From Sulfitobacter mediterraneus (GTDB lineage: Bacteria; Pseudomonadota; Alphaproteobacteria; Rhodobacterales; Rhodobacteraceae): a DNA stretch of 64,000 nucleotides. Under the pieces are notes generated by a model that saw only the letters and a program-made list of their open reading frames with translations, did not search any database and was not told the DNA's origin. Position 1 is the stretch's first letter. Every line of letters begins with the position of its first letter. Positions 27,391 to 36,119 of this stretch are shown here, piece by piece. The stretch lies in contig NZ_CP069004.1 in NCBI RefSeq assembly GCF_016801775.1, positions 992,001-1,056,000 on the forward strand, given 5' to 3'. The translations under genes and the position numbers were made by a program.

Positions 27391-28238
27391 TCACTGCCGC
27401 ACAGAACGAGGTCACGCTTGATCCGGACAGTTTTCGGTCGATCGCCGAATTGGCTTACCGGGAAAGCGGCCTGACCCTTGTCGAAGAGAAAACTTCGATG
27501 ATCCAGTCTCGATTGCGCCATCGGCTCAGGGCTCTGAAGCTGGATGATTTTGCGGCCTATTGTACGGTTCTCAATTCCGACGCCGGTCAGTCAGAGCGCC
27601 GCCATCTGATTTCAGCCCTGACCACCAATGTCTCCCATTTTTTCCGAGAGGCGCATCACTATGAGAAACTTGCGGCACTGTTTGACAGCCGCCTTTCCAA
27701 ATTGCGGGCGGGCGGGCAAATGCGGATATGGTCGGCGGGCTGCTCCAACGGGCAGGAAGCGGTATCTGCGGCAATAACTCTTGCGGAACGCACGCCTGAA
27801 ATCTCCAATCTGAACCTGAAGATTCTGGCCACGGACATAGACCAGAATGTCATCCGATTTGCCCGTACGGCACGATATCCGCAAAGGTTGATGCGCGGTG
27901 TAACGGCCGAGATGCGCGAGACATATTTTGGCCCACCGGCCGAAGAAAACGGTGAGAAGCATTATCCGGTTTCCCAGACCATCAGACAGATGATCCAGTT
28001 CAACGCGCTGAACCTCTTGGGCCCATGGCCGATCCGCACCAAATTCGAAGTGATCTTTTGCAGGAATGTGGTGATCTACTTTGATGCCCAGACCCAGGAA
28101 CGGCTTTGGCCAAGGTTTCACCAGGTTTTGCACCCTGACGGACTTTTGTTTCTGGGCCACTCTGAGCGGATCGCAGAGCCGGAGAAGTTTGGATTTGAAT
28201 GCATTGGCCCGACGACCTATCGGCCATTGCCGCAGTGA
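27387..28238 (+). CDS. cheR: Chemoreceptor methyltransferase CheR
   Basis: The 283-residue protein has the CheR N-terminal helical domain (1-75) and a SAM-dependent methyltransferase core (RIWSAGCSNGQEAVS; LKILATDID; IFCRNVVIYFD; LFLGHSE). It methylates receptor glutamates during adaptation. No C-terminal pentapeptide-binding beta extension of unusual size is visible. Confidence 0.94.
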   Translation: MITAAQNEVTLDPDSFRSIAELAYRESGLTLVEEKTSMIQSRLRHRLRALKLDDFAAYCTVLNSDAGQSERRHLISALTTNVSHFFREAHHYEKLAALFDSRLSKLRAGGQMRIWSAGCSNGQEAVSAAITLAERTPEISNLNLKILATDIDQNVIRFARTARYPQRLMRGVTAEMRETYFGPPAEENGEKHYPVSQTIRQMIQFNALNLLGPWPIRTKFEVIFCRNVVIYFDAQTQERLWPRFHQVLHPDGLLFLGHSERIAEPEKFGFECIGPTTYRPLPQ

Positions 28239-28279
28239 AACACCGCCCCTTTGGGTTTTGAAAAGACAAGGAAAGACTT

Positions 28280-28666
28280 ATGGCGCTGCGCGATCAAATC
28301 CGCATCATGGTGGTCGACGACATGTCAACCAGCAGAGGCCTCATCACTCAGGCGCTTGACGGCTTTGGTGTGCGCAATGTTGCGACGGCCGAGAATGGCA
28401 AGCAAGCCTTGCATGCCTTGGCCAGCAAACCCGCGCATCTGGTGATTTCAGATTACAACATGCCAGAAATGGACGGGCTGCAGCTGCTGCAATATTTGCG
28501 TGCGACACCGCAAACCAAGGGGGTTGGGTTTGTACTGATCACCGGGCGGGCCGAACAACAGATCATCGATCACGGCAAAAAACTGGGCATGAACAATTAC
28601 CTGAAAAAGCCGTTTCAACCGGATGATCTGCGAAATTGTATTGAGGCGGTGGTTGGCCGCCTGTGA
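28280..28666 (+). CDS. Second CheY-type response regulator
   Basis: This 128-residue receiver domain has VVDDMSTSR and phospho-acceptor D58 (VISDYNMPEMDG), with T/K residues in VLITGRAE and YLKKPFQ. It differs clearly from the first CheY of the operon. In alphaproteobacteria such second CheYs often act as phosphate sinks or bind a different motor. It starts 41 bases after cheR. Confidence 0.9.
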   Translation: MALRDQIRIMVVDDMSTSRGLITQALDGFGVRNVATAENGKQALHALASKPAHLVISDYNMPEMDGLQLLQYLRATPQTKGVGFVLITGRAEQQIIDHGKKLGMNNYLKKPFQPDDLRNCIEAVVGRL

Positions 28667-29055
28667 TGCCCTTCTCGCCGCCCATTCTTCCCGCGACGCA
28701 GCCCCTTGTTGGGATCCTGCATCGCATGTCCTCCCATCTCGATGATTTGGCCGCACGAGTGTATCATGTAGAACATGCGATCGGTGACGAGTTTTCCACC
28801 AGCGGACCGCAAGCAACGGCAACCATACAGCGCCTGCAAACCCTTGATCTATTGAGGCAATCATTAGAAGATCTGTCGCTCCTGGTTCTTTTCGTCAGTC
28901 AAAGCGATGATCTGTGCGGGCAGTCGGTCAATGAAATCAACCAACTCGCAAATCGGTTGAGCCTTGATACGACCAAGGCGTTGTTGACCCCCCAATACTG
29001 CCCAACACGGCGTGGCAGTTTGCCGCGTGAAGAGGGTGAGGTCGATCTGTTTTGA
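28666..29055 (+). CDS. Unknown protein closing the chemotaxis operon
   Basis: This mainly helical protein of 129 residues overlaps the cheY stop as TGATG. Residues 15-95 are predicted long helices (LVGILHRMSSHLDDLAARVYHVEHAI, split here only for description). I do not recognise a family. Size, helicity and position after a cheY recall a CheZ-like or adaptor role, but no phosphatase motif is evident. Confidence 0.75.
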   Translation: MPFSPPILPATQPLVGILHRMSSHLDDLAARVYHVEHAIGDEFSTSGPQATATIQRLQTLDLLRQSLEDLSLLVLFVSQSDDLCGQSVNEINQLANRLSLDTTKALLTPQYCPTRRGSLPREEGEVDLF

Positions 29056-29167
29056 ACTTTGATGGCTGGCACCACCGGCCTGATTGTCGTTCTTGATTTT
29101 CAAAGCAGCAGCGAACACCAGCAACTGTATTTTTCAAACAGTCCGCGCAGACCACCAATAGCCCTTA

Positions 29168-29686
29168 CTAAAGAAGCTCCAATCCGTTGCCGGTCACCTC
29201 AGCCGCGGGAGCGACGATCGGTTCTGGCTGGGTGTCCATCCGTTGCATCCGCTGCCGCACTGCGCCGGTGCAGGGCCAGAAGACCAGATTGCGGGCACTG
29301 TCACCGCCCAGCGATTGCGCCTGACACTCGATATTTTCGCGCTCAAGAAACTCCAGCGTGAAGGCGGCGTTTGACGCGCCGATGTCCGACAGCCCGCTGA
29401 CCATCTGTGCACCGCCAAACACCTTGGCCTTTAGCCGGTTGCGCATGGCCCCCAGTTTCAGCAGATCATTGATCAAAAGCTCCAATTCGTTCACACCCGC
29501 CAAAGCCGCCTGAGTTTCGCCCGTGACCCGGCCCGCAATCAACATGTGGTTCATACCGCCAGCCCGCACCACAGGATCCCACAAACAACAGGCAACACAG
29601 GAGCCGAGCAAAGTGGAAATGGCCAGGTTCGGGTCATCAGAAACCAGTCTTTGCCCCTGTGTGATAACTCTTTTGACCTCGCTCAC
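29168..29686 (-). CDS. cheD: Chemoreceptor glutamine deamidase CheD
   Basis: This 172-residue protein has the catalytic Cys in STLLGSCVACCLWD and the His in GGMNHMLI, plus the AKVFGGAQM motif. It deamidates receptor glutamines and modulates CheA activity. It begins with GTG one base after the cheB stop. It is convergent with the cheA operon. Confidence 0.92.
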   Translation of the reverse strand: MSEVKRVITQGQRLVSDDPNLAISTLLGSCVACCLWDPVVRAGGMNHMLIAGRVTGETQAALAGVNELELLINDLLKLGAMRNRLKAKVFGGAQMVSGLSDIGASNAAFTLEFLERENIECQAQSLGGDSARNLVFWPCTGAVRQRMQRMDTQPEPIVAPAAEVTGNGLELL

Positions 29687-29687
29687 G

Positions 29688-30803
29688 TCACACCCGTCCC
29701 TGATTTTCGTGATGTTGGGCCACCGCCAGATTGATCGCAGGCCCCACGTTTCTCAGCGGGAGTTGCTGGCCCACAGCACCGAGTTCCCATGCTGCCCGCG
29801 GCATCCCATAAACCACCGAGCTTGCCTCGTCCTGACCAATGGTTGTGGCCCCGGCAAGGTACATCTGATGCATTCCGTCGGCACCATCGCGGCCCAGGCC
29901 GGTCAAGATGACCGCAATCATATCGGAGTGATAGACCGCAGCAGAGGCAAACAACCGGTCCACCGAGGGGCAATGCAAATCCGCCTCCCGCGCCGGACTA
30001 AACCGGCAGGTCCATTTGCCCTTCATGCGGCAAATCTCACTGTGCAGCCCATTGGACGGTGCAAACCTGATCTGCCCATCCTCAAGCGGGGTGTTCTCTT
30101 TGGCCAGCGCAACATCCTGCGGCAACTGCCGGTTCAGCATCTCAACAAAATTGCGAAGATAGGCCGCTGGCATATGCTGAACAATCACTGCCGCCGGCCC
30201 CAAAGGGTGCAAATCCGTCAATACGCGTTCAAGCGCCGTCACTCCGCCTGTCGACGCCCCCAGCAGGATCAGCGGCTGCGCCCGGCCCTCACAGTTTTGC
30301 CCAATTGGTCCATGCATCTGCGCAGAACCGTCTGCTTTTTGTGAACGTTGTTTGGCCGCGGCCAACACGCGATGCCCAATGTCCTTTTTCACAATTGGAT
30401 CGCGTGGGTCGACTGGGCAAAAAATACAATCCACCGCCCCCTTGGACAGAGCCGCGATCGTTGCTTTGCAATGCCCGCGGCCATTGCCAACGAACACGAC
30501 AACTACGGTAAGATTTCTGTCCAGCAGCTGTCGCAACAACCTAAGGCTGGGTTGCGGCGCAGCCCCCAGCACAACCATCACAGCGTCTGGTCGCCCGGCA
30601 GTGAGGAGTGTTTGCGTCGCTTCTGCATGAGTGGTCTCGACCAACAGATTCAATTTAGGGTGTTCGCGCACAATGGCACGCACCCATGCCCGCAGGTGCG
30701 GCGCATCATCGACAATCGCGATTTGCCGCACCAACCCGATGGTGGATTTCAAGACGTCCGTCAAAACACATTGATGGTGTGCTGCACGAAACCATCCCTC
30801 CAA
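29688..30803 (-). CDS. cheB: Receptor methylesterase CheB with a degenerate receiver domain
   Basis: The C-terminal half (from ~175) is a complete methylesterase with Ser in LGASTGGV, His in VQHMP and Asp in LTGLGRDGADG. The N-terminal receiver keeps the acidic pair (IVDDAPHLR), but the phospho-acceptor Asp aligns with V78 (RPDAVMVV) and the conserved Lys before Pro is Cys (IFCPVD). It therefore probably cannot be phosphorylated in the normal way. The frame opens with TTG at 30803; the true start may be TTG 30764 or GTG 30731, which lie closer to the domain. Confidence 0.9.
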   Translation of the reverse strand: MEGWFRAAHHQCVLTDVLKSTIGLVRQIAIVDDAPHLRAWVRAIVREHPKLNLLVETTHAEATQTLLTAGRPDAVMVVLGAAPQPSLRLLRQLLDRNLTVVVVFVGNGRGHCKATIAALSKGAVDCIFCPVDPRDPIVKKDIGHRVLAAAKQRSQKADGSAQMHGPIGQNCEGRAQPLILLGASTGGVTALERVLTDLHPLGPAAVIVQHMPAAYLRNFVEMLNRQLPQDVALAKENTPLEDGQIRFAPSNGLHSEICRMKGKWTCRFSPAREADLHCPSVDRLFASAAVYHSDMIAVILTGLGRDGADGMHQMYLAGATTIGQDEASSVVYGMPRAAWELGAVGQQLPLRNVGPAINLAVAQHHENQGRV

Positions 30804-30981
30804 TCACTGCGGCTGTTCTCCTATGGTTTTCGCGGCCCGGAGTGAACATCATGTTAAGCGATCAGGGGGTCGGCCATCTTTTTGGAAGTGAACGGGATGT
30901 CTTTCATTGGATGGGGCATCAATGAAAGCGGCATAGGTCAAGGACAGGTTGAAGGCTCCGGCCCAAAAGGCATGTGCGTCA

Positions 30982-31209
30982 TTACAACACCCGATGAAGC
31001 AGCTTCCCGGTTTTTACAATTTCAAACACATTTTCACTGCAATAATTCACCGGTGAGCCATCCAATAGACGCGCCTCCTGGTGCCCGATCACCTCAACCT
31101 TTTGACCTGCCGAATTCTCCACCAAAGTGAAGTGCTCATAGACAATCAACTGACATGGTTTCTTATTTTCGTCATTGCAAAGAATCCGGCTAAGTTCTCG
31201 AACGGGCAT
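30982..31209 (-). CDS. Small conserved-looking protein of unknown function
   Basis: This 75-residue frame has balanced composition and a beta-rich pattern (CQLIVYEHFTLVENSAGQ, then LDGSPVNYCSENVFEIVKTG). The closing VxTG(K/E)xLxR pattern occurs in short proteins of unknown role in alphaproteobacteria. An ATG with GGAT upstream starts it. There is no operon partner. Confidence 0.55.
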   Translation of the reverse strand: MPVRELSRILCNDENKKPCQLIVYEHFTLVENSAGQKVEVIGHQEARLLDGSPVNYCSENVFEIVKTGKLLHRVL

Positions 31210-31822
31210 TCAGTAAATCCAAGTCTGCATCAATAGCGACTGCAGTTTATGAACTCACAATCCAGACAAACAACATTTTTCAGCGTTTTGGGTGATAATT
31301 CACTTTGGGCGGGAAATGGGAACTGGTCCCAACGACATTGTTTTCATCGCTGAGCAACCTATCACCCGCTGGAACCGTGTTGTTAACCAGATCACACCCT
31401 CCCTGATCACCGGCGCAGCCTCCGCCGTATCAAACTAGGTTGATGAAGACGGGCTCCAGCAAAATGCCGGGGCCTTTCCTTGCCTTTGGGCAAGCCAGTG
31501 CTGGCTGTTGCCAAGCCGACATGAGGCCGCATCAGACCTCACCTCAATACTCTCAGGTCACCTGCAGCAATAGACGGGACAATCAGCGCCATGCAGCGGC
31601 CATTGGTGCGCGCGCCGGGCCGATCAGCTCGCCTCATGAAGCCATAATTCAGAATGGCTCAGTCCCATCTCGATCACGCCCTTGCTCAGGTTTCTCAATG
31701 CAGGAGGTCCATGTCCCCTTAGAATGCGGCGTTGAGAAACACATAACCCAAGCGGCAATTACAACTAAACAATGCCGAAAAACAGAAAAGGCCGCCAAAG
31801 GCGACCCGATCAAGAAAGATAA
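31210..31822. other. 613-base region without a supportable gene
   Basis: Open frames here run on into the antisense of alaX and have no motif. I find no convincing terminator, tRNA or hairpin family member. The end next to the tRNA-Ser gene is where its transcript would terminate, but no clear T-run hairpin is seen. Confidence 0.5.
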
Positions 31823-31912
31823 TGGCGGAGCGACAGGGATTCGAACCCTGGAGACGGTCTCCCGCCTACACACTTTCCAGGCGTGCGCCTTCGACCACTC
31901 GGCCACCGCTCC
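31823..31912 (-). tRNA. tRNA-Ser (anticodon GGA)
   Basis: A 90-base cloverleaf with a long variable arm. Acceptor GGAGCGG pairs with TCGCTCC (one G-U), the discriminator is G, and CCA is encoded. The D arm GGCCGAGTGG, anticodon loop CTGGAAA and T loop GGTTCGAATCC are all present. The anticodon lies at 31876-31878. It is 73 bases after alaX on the same strand. Confidence 0.96.
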
Positions 31913-31985
31913 GTTGGGGGCGGTTTACCGTTACCCCGCCATAAGTTGCAAGAGGGAAATCGCGCCCTTTTGCCCCTCTGTGCAA

Positions 31986-32705
31986 TTAACTTTCCAGATG
32001 CACATAGACCCGGCGATTCACCCGGCCTTTCTTTTCGATTTTACCGAGCCGCAGTGCGCCGATTTCCCCGGTGCGGGCCACATGGGTGCCGCCGCAAGGC
32101 TGCAGGTCGATCCAGTCATCCTCTTCGCCAATGCGCACCAATCGCACGTCGTCGGCCCCCATGGGGGGCTTGACGGCCATCGTCTTGATCAGATGCGGCG
32201 CATCGGCCAGCTCGCGCGAGGTGATCCAACCGTCGCTGACGCGGGCATCCATGCCGACATATTCATTGAGGTCTTCTTCGATTCCATCGCGGTCTTCTGG
32301 CGCGTTTGGCATGTCAAAATCCAGCCGCCCGTGGGTTGCAGAGATCTGGCCGCCCGTGACGCCAAAGGGAATGACAACCGACAACAGATGCAGGGCCGTA
32401 TGCACGCGCATCAACCGGTGTCGGCGGTCCCAGTCCAATTCCTGCACCACGTGCGCTCCGACAGGCGGTAGCGCCGCAGGTTCGGCCGCCACCAACACGA
32501 TGTCATCGCCCTGTCCTTTGACGGCCGTGGCAATGGGCAGGCGTTGCCCGTCCCAGGACAGCCAGCCCGAATCCCCCGGTTGTCCACCGCCCGTCGGATA
32601 AAACACTGTCGCATCCAAGACGACACCGCCCTCAGGGGTGATGCTTTTCACTTTGCCTGGTGCCTCTCGCAAATAGGCATCATCGCGAAACAGCATCGTG
32701 GTCAT
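31986..32705 (-). CDS. AlaX-type alanyl-tRNA editing protein
   Basis: This 239-residue free-standing editing domain is related to the editing half of alanyl-tRNA synthetase. The zinc-binding and catalytic residues are seen in HTALHLL and CGGTHV, and the N-terminal YPTGGGQPGD glycine-rich motif is typical. It removes serine or glycine wrongly attached to tRNA-Ala in the cytoplasm. It overlaps the mechanosensitive channel gene by four bases and lies next to a tRNA-Ser gene. Confidence 0.9.
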   Translation of the reverse strand: MTTMLFRDDAYLREAPGKVKSITPEGGVVLDATVFYPTGGGQPGDSGWLSWDGQRLPIATAVKGQGDDIVLVAAEPAALPPVGAHVVQELDWDRRHRLMRVHTALHLLSVVIPFGVTGGQISATHGRLDFDMPNAPEDRDGIEEDLNEYVGMDARVSDGWITSRELADAPHLIKTMAVKPPMGADDVRLVRIGEEDDWIDLQPCGGTHVARTGEIGALRLGKIEKKGRVNRRVYVHLES

Positions 32706-35065
32706 AGGCTGTCATCCTCATTCTTTGTCATATTTTGCGCCGGCTCCTTGGGCTGTGCCAGCACCTCGGGATTGCGCAGCCAAAGATCGCGCTGCGCAAA
32801 TGGAATTTCAAAGCCTTCCTCGGCAAACCGTGCGGCGATCGCGTGGTTTATGTCGCTCTTGATCGACATCATCCAGTTCACGTCGCGCAGATAGCAGCGG
32901 ATCTCGAACTCAAGCGAATCCGCCCCGAAATTGACCATCAGAACATTCGGCGGCGGCGTGGTCAGAACCATCGGCTGCGCCTCGGCGATCTCGCGCAAGA
33001 CCTTTTCGACATGCCGTGTGTCAGTGCCATAAGCCACGCCAACGGGCACGATCAACCGGCCCACGGTGTTGCCGCGGGTGAAGTTGGTAACAGTGCCGGA
33101 GACCAGATCCGCGTTGGGCACGATCACATCGGTGCGGTCAAAGGTCTCGATCCGGGTCGAGCGCACGGAGATGTCACGTACGTATCCCATCTGGCCGCCC
33201 ACTTCGATCCAATCGCCCTCGGAAATGGGGCGTTCAATCAGCAGGATAATCCCGGAGACAAAGTTGCTGACCACAGTCTGAAGGCCAAAACCGATGCCCA
33301 CAGACAGCGCCCCGGCGACAATCGCAAGCGACGAAAGATCAAGGCCCGCCCCTGTCACCGCCGCCAGGGCGGCAAGGAATATCCCGACATAGCCAAGGCC
33401 CGACACGATGGCATTCTGCCCGCCCACGTCAATCTTGGTCTTGGGCAGGACATTGTTGCGCAGCGCCGATTGTACCAGCCGGGTCAGCCCGTAACCGATG
33501 ACAAAAATCACCGCAAAGGCAAGGAAATCCGTCGGTGAAATCCGGCTTTCCCCTATGGCAAAACCACGCCCGATCGCCGACCACAATTCGGTCAGATCCG
33601 TGACCCGCGCGCCCCAGACCAGCGCCAGCACAGGCGCGACAAGAACCAACAGGATCAGCCCGAACAACACCGGCCAAAGCGCATCCCGCGCCTGCACCCC
33701 CTGCCCTGTTACGGCGCCATAGACATCCGCGGTAAAGCGCTGCAGGGACATCACAAGCCCAAGCAGGATCAGGGTCAGGATATAGGGTGGCAGGATCGCA
33801 TCGGCGGCCCTGAAATACCCCGCCGCCAGCAAGATCGGAGAGAGCAGCCCGACAACAACCGCCCCCGTGCCAAGCCAGCGCACTACCCGGCTAAAGCTGG
33901 ACACGCGCGGCTCTGCGTCCGTTTCGTCCTCGTTCAGGATCACCTCATACCCGCGCAGAACGCTCCCGATCCGGTAAAGCGCGATGGAAGAGACGAGCAT
34001 CGGCGGGAAGGTCAGCACCGCTTTGGTGGCTTCGGCGTAAAAACCCGATTGCAACACCAGCGTGATGACTTCGCCCAGCACAATCATCACTGTGATCACC
34101 GCCACATGAAAGCGCAGCTCACCACGTTTGTCCTGCGTCAGCAGGATCAATGCCTCGTCATCATTGGAAGAAAACACCCGGTCGGAGACCCAGCGCACAC
34201 ACATCATTATGCCCGCCAGCACCGCGATGCTGATCAATACCTCATGACCGGACTCGCCAAAGAACTGGGTCGAGATCGCCGCAAAGGCCAAGAGGATCAT
34301 GCCTGCAAACGGCAAGATCACCTGAAGCAAGGACACCACGAAACCCCAGATCCCCAAGCCCCGTGCGCCCAACCGGCGCAGCTTGTCCACGATTACGCGG
34401 GACCACTTTTTACCGCGCAAAATCAGGATGCTGCCCAGCACCAGCAACAGCAGGGCAATCGGCAGGGTTGAACGCAGCTCATCCCAGCTGTGTTCCTTGC
34501 CCCTGCGCGGATTCTCGTTCCACAACCCGTCTACCGCACGCATGAATTCTGTCAGCGCCGGTTGCCAATGTACCGGATTGAGCGGCGATGGCGTCACGGT
34601 GAGCAATTCCCGTGCCTGACGGTCACGCAAGATCCGGTCAATCTCCCCGACCAGATTGTCCGCCCGCACAAAGGCGGTTTCAGCCCGATGCACGGGCAAC
34701 AACAGCTTGGCAAGCTGATCGTTCAGCTCTTCCCGTTTGGCCGCAACATCAGCAGCTTCCGCTGGTGCGCCCTCGCCCTCCGGCTTGGGGCCAAGTGCGG
34801 CCAGTTGTTCCCGCAATGTGGCGATGCGCGTGGCGTTCTGATCACGGGCCGTGTCGAATTGACCGCGGAAATCGGCGATCCGCGACCGCAACGCTTCAAA
34901 CGTGTCGTTGGATCCGCGTTCGGCATCTATGGTTTCCTCGGCGCCTCTTGCCAAAGTCTCCCAACGTTCAAAGGCCTCTTGCGAGACTTCCTGCGCAAAG
35001 GCCGGTGCGATCAACAACCACAGGCCAACAAGCGCAAAGACCCCGGTGCGCAGCGCCGCGCCCAT
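32702..35065 (-). CDS. Large MscS-type mechanosensitive channel (DUF3772)
   Basis: This 787-residue inner-membrane protein begins with a signal peptide ending AFA-QE. A periplasmic helical DUF3772 region (~30-185) follows, then about ten membrane segments. The MscS pore and beta domain is GFGLQTVVSNFVSG, then LIERPISEGDWIEV and IVPNADLVSG. It should open on membrane tension during osmotic downshock. The start ATG overlaps the cysK stop (TGATG), and a GTG one codon earlier is possible. It is part of the trgA-trgB-cysK-mscS-alaX string. Confidence 0.9.
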   Translation of the reverse strand: MGAALRTGVFALVGLWLLIAPAFAQEVSQEAFERWETLARGAEETIDAERGSNDTFEALRSRIADFRGQFDTARDQNATRIATLREQLAALGPKPEGEGAPAEAADVAAKREELNDQLAKLLLPVHRAETAFVRADNLVGEIDRILRDRQARELLTVTPSPLNPVHWQPALTEFMRAVDGLWNENPRRGKEHSWDELRSTLPIALLLLVLGSILILRGKKWSRVIVDKLRRLGARGLGIWGFVVSLLQVILPFAGMILLAFAAISTQFFGESGHEVLISIAVLAGIMMCVRWVSDRVFSSNDDEALILLTQDKRGELRFHVAVITVMIVLGEVITLVLQSGFYAEATKAVLTFPPMLVSSIALYRIGSVLRGYEVILNEDETDAEPRVSSFSRVVRWLGTGAVVVGLLSPILLAAGYFRAADAILPPYILTLILLGLVMSLQRFTADVYGAVTGQGVQARDALWPVLFGLILLVLVAPVLALVWGARVTDLTELWSAIGRGFAIGESRISPTDFLAFAVIFVIGYGLTRLVQSALRNNVLPKTKIDVGGQNAIVSGLGYVGIFLAALAAVTGAGLDLSSLAIVAGALSVGIGFGLQTVVSNFVSGIILLIERPISEGDWIEVGGQMGYVRDISVRSTRIETFDRTDVIVPNADLVSGTVTNFTRGNTVGRLIVPVGVAYGTDTRHVEKVLREIAEAQPMVLTTPPPNVLMVNFGADSLEFEIRCYLRDVNWMMSIKSDINHAIAARFAEEGFEIPFAQRDLWLRNPEVLAQPKEPAQNMTKNEDDSL

Positions 35066-36099
35066 CACTGATCTTCAAAGACGCCGGGAATGGAGGCCGG
35101 TGCCCTGTCCAGCCATGAGGGTGTCGGCAGACCCTTTTCACGCAGGAATTCAGGATTGAACAATTTGGATTGGTAGCGCGTGCCAAAGTCACAAAGGATC
35201 GTGACGATCGTGTGCCCCGGCCCCATTTCCTTGGCCAGACGGATCGCGCCCGCCACATTGACGCCCGAAGACGCCCCAAGGCACAGCCCTTCATGCTGAA
35301 GCAGGTCAAACACCACCGGCAATGCCTCGGCATCGGGGATATTATAGCTGAAATCCGGCTTCAGCCCTTCGAGGTTCTTGGTGATCCGCACCTGACCGAT
35401 GCCTTCGGCAATCGACCCGCCCTCAAAGGCCAGTTCACCCGTGGTGTAATAGGAATGCAGCGCCGCGCCATCGGGATCGGCCAGGGCAATTTTCACGCCC
35501 TTGGGCTGAAGCGCCATGGCGATCCCGGCCAGCGTGCCGCCAGACCCGACCGCACAGCAAAAGCCGTCTACCTTGCCGCCGGTCTGTTCCCAAATCTCGG
35601 GGCCGGTGGTTTCGACATGCGATTGCCGGTTGGCGACATTGTCAAACTGGTTGGCCCAGATCACCCCTTCATTGGTGGTGCGGGCCAGCTCATTCGCCAG
35701 ACGTTCGGAATAGCGTACGAAATTATTCGGGTTGCGGTAGGGCGCGGCGGGCACCTGCACCAGTTCGGCACCAGCAAGGCGCAACATGTCTTTCTTTTCC
35801 TGGCTTTGCGTCTCGGGAATGACAATCACGGTCTTGAATCCCATCGAGGCCCCAACCAGCGCCAGACCAATACCGGTGTTGCCTGCGGTGCCTTCGACAA
35901 TGGTGCCGCCGGGCTTGAGTGTGCCTTTGGCAATTGCATCTTGAATGATGAACAGCGCCGCGCGGTCCTTGACCGACTGACCGGGGTTCATGAATTCGGC
36001 CTTGCCGTAGATCTCGCATCCGGTGTCTTCGCTGGCTTTGCGCAGGCGGATAAGAGGTGTGTTGCCAATGGCTTGCGCCAGATCAGATGCGACGTGCAT
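35065..36099 (-). CDS. cysK: Cysteine synthase A
   Basis: O-acetylserine and sulfide are joined to form cysteine. PLP Lys lies in NPGQSVKDRA, the phosphate-binding loop in EGTAGNTGIG, and further conserved parts are GSGGTLAGI and EGLCLGASSG. At 344 residues it is longer at the C-terminus than the E. coli enzyme, as in other Rhodobacteraceae. The start at 36099 fits the family; the frame upstream overlaps trgB and is not used. It follows trgB by 20 bases, the arrangement of the Rhodobacter tellurite-resistance locus. Confidence 0.92.
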   Translation of the reverse strand: MHVASDLAQAIGNTPLIRLRKASEDTGCEIYGKAEFMNPGQSVKDRAALFIIQDAIAKGTLKPGGTIVEGTAGNTGIGLALVGASMGFKTVIVIPETQSQEKKDMLRLAGAELVQVPAAPYRNPNNFVRYSERLANELARTTNEGVIWANQFDNVANRQSHVETTGPEIWEQTGGKVDGFCCAVGSGGTLAGIAMALQPKGVKIALADPDGAALHSYYTTGELAFEGGSIAEGIGQVRITKNLEGLKPDFSYNIPDAEALPVVFDLLQHEGLCLGASSGVNVAGAIRLAKEMGPGHTIVTILCDFGTRYQSKLFNPEFLREKGLPTPSWLDRAPASIPGVFEDQ

Positions 36100-36119
36100 G
36101 AAAGCCCCCAAAGTTGTGC

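Noticed and set aside
31440..32471. 343-residue plus-strand frame through tRNA-Ser and alaX
   Set aside because: It crosses a tRNA gene and the antisense of alaX, and has no recognisable domain.
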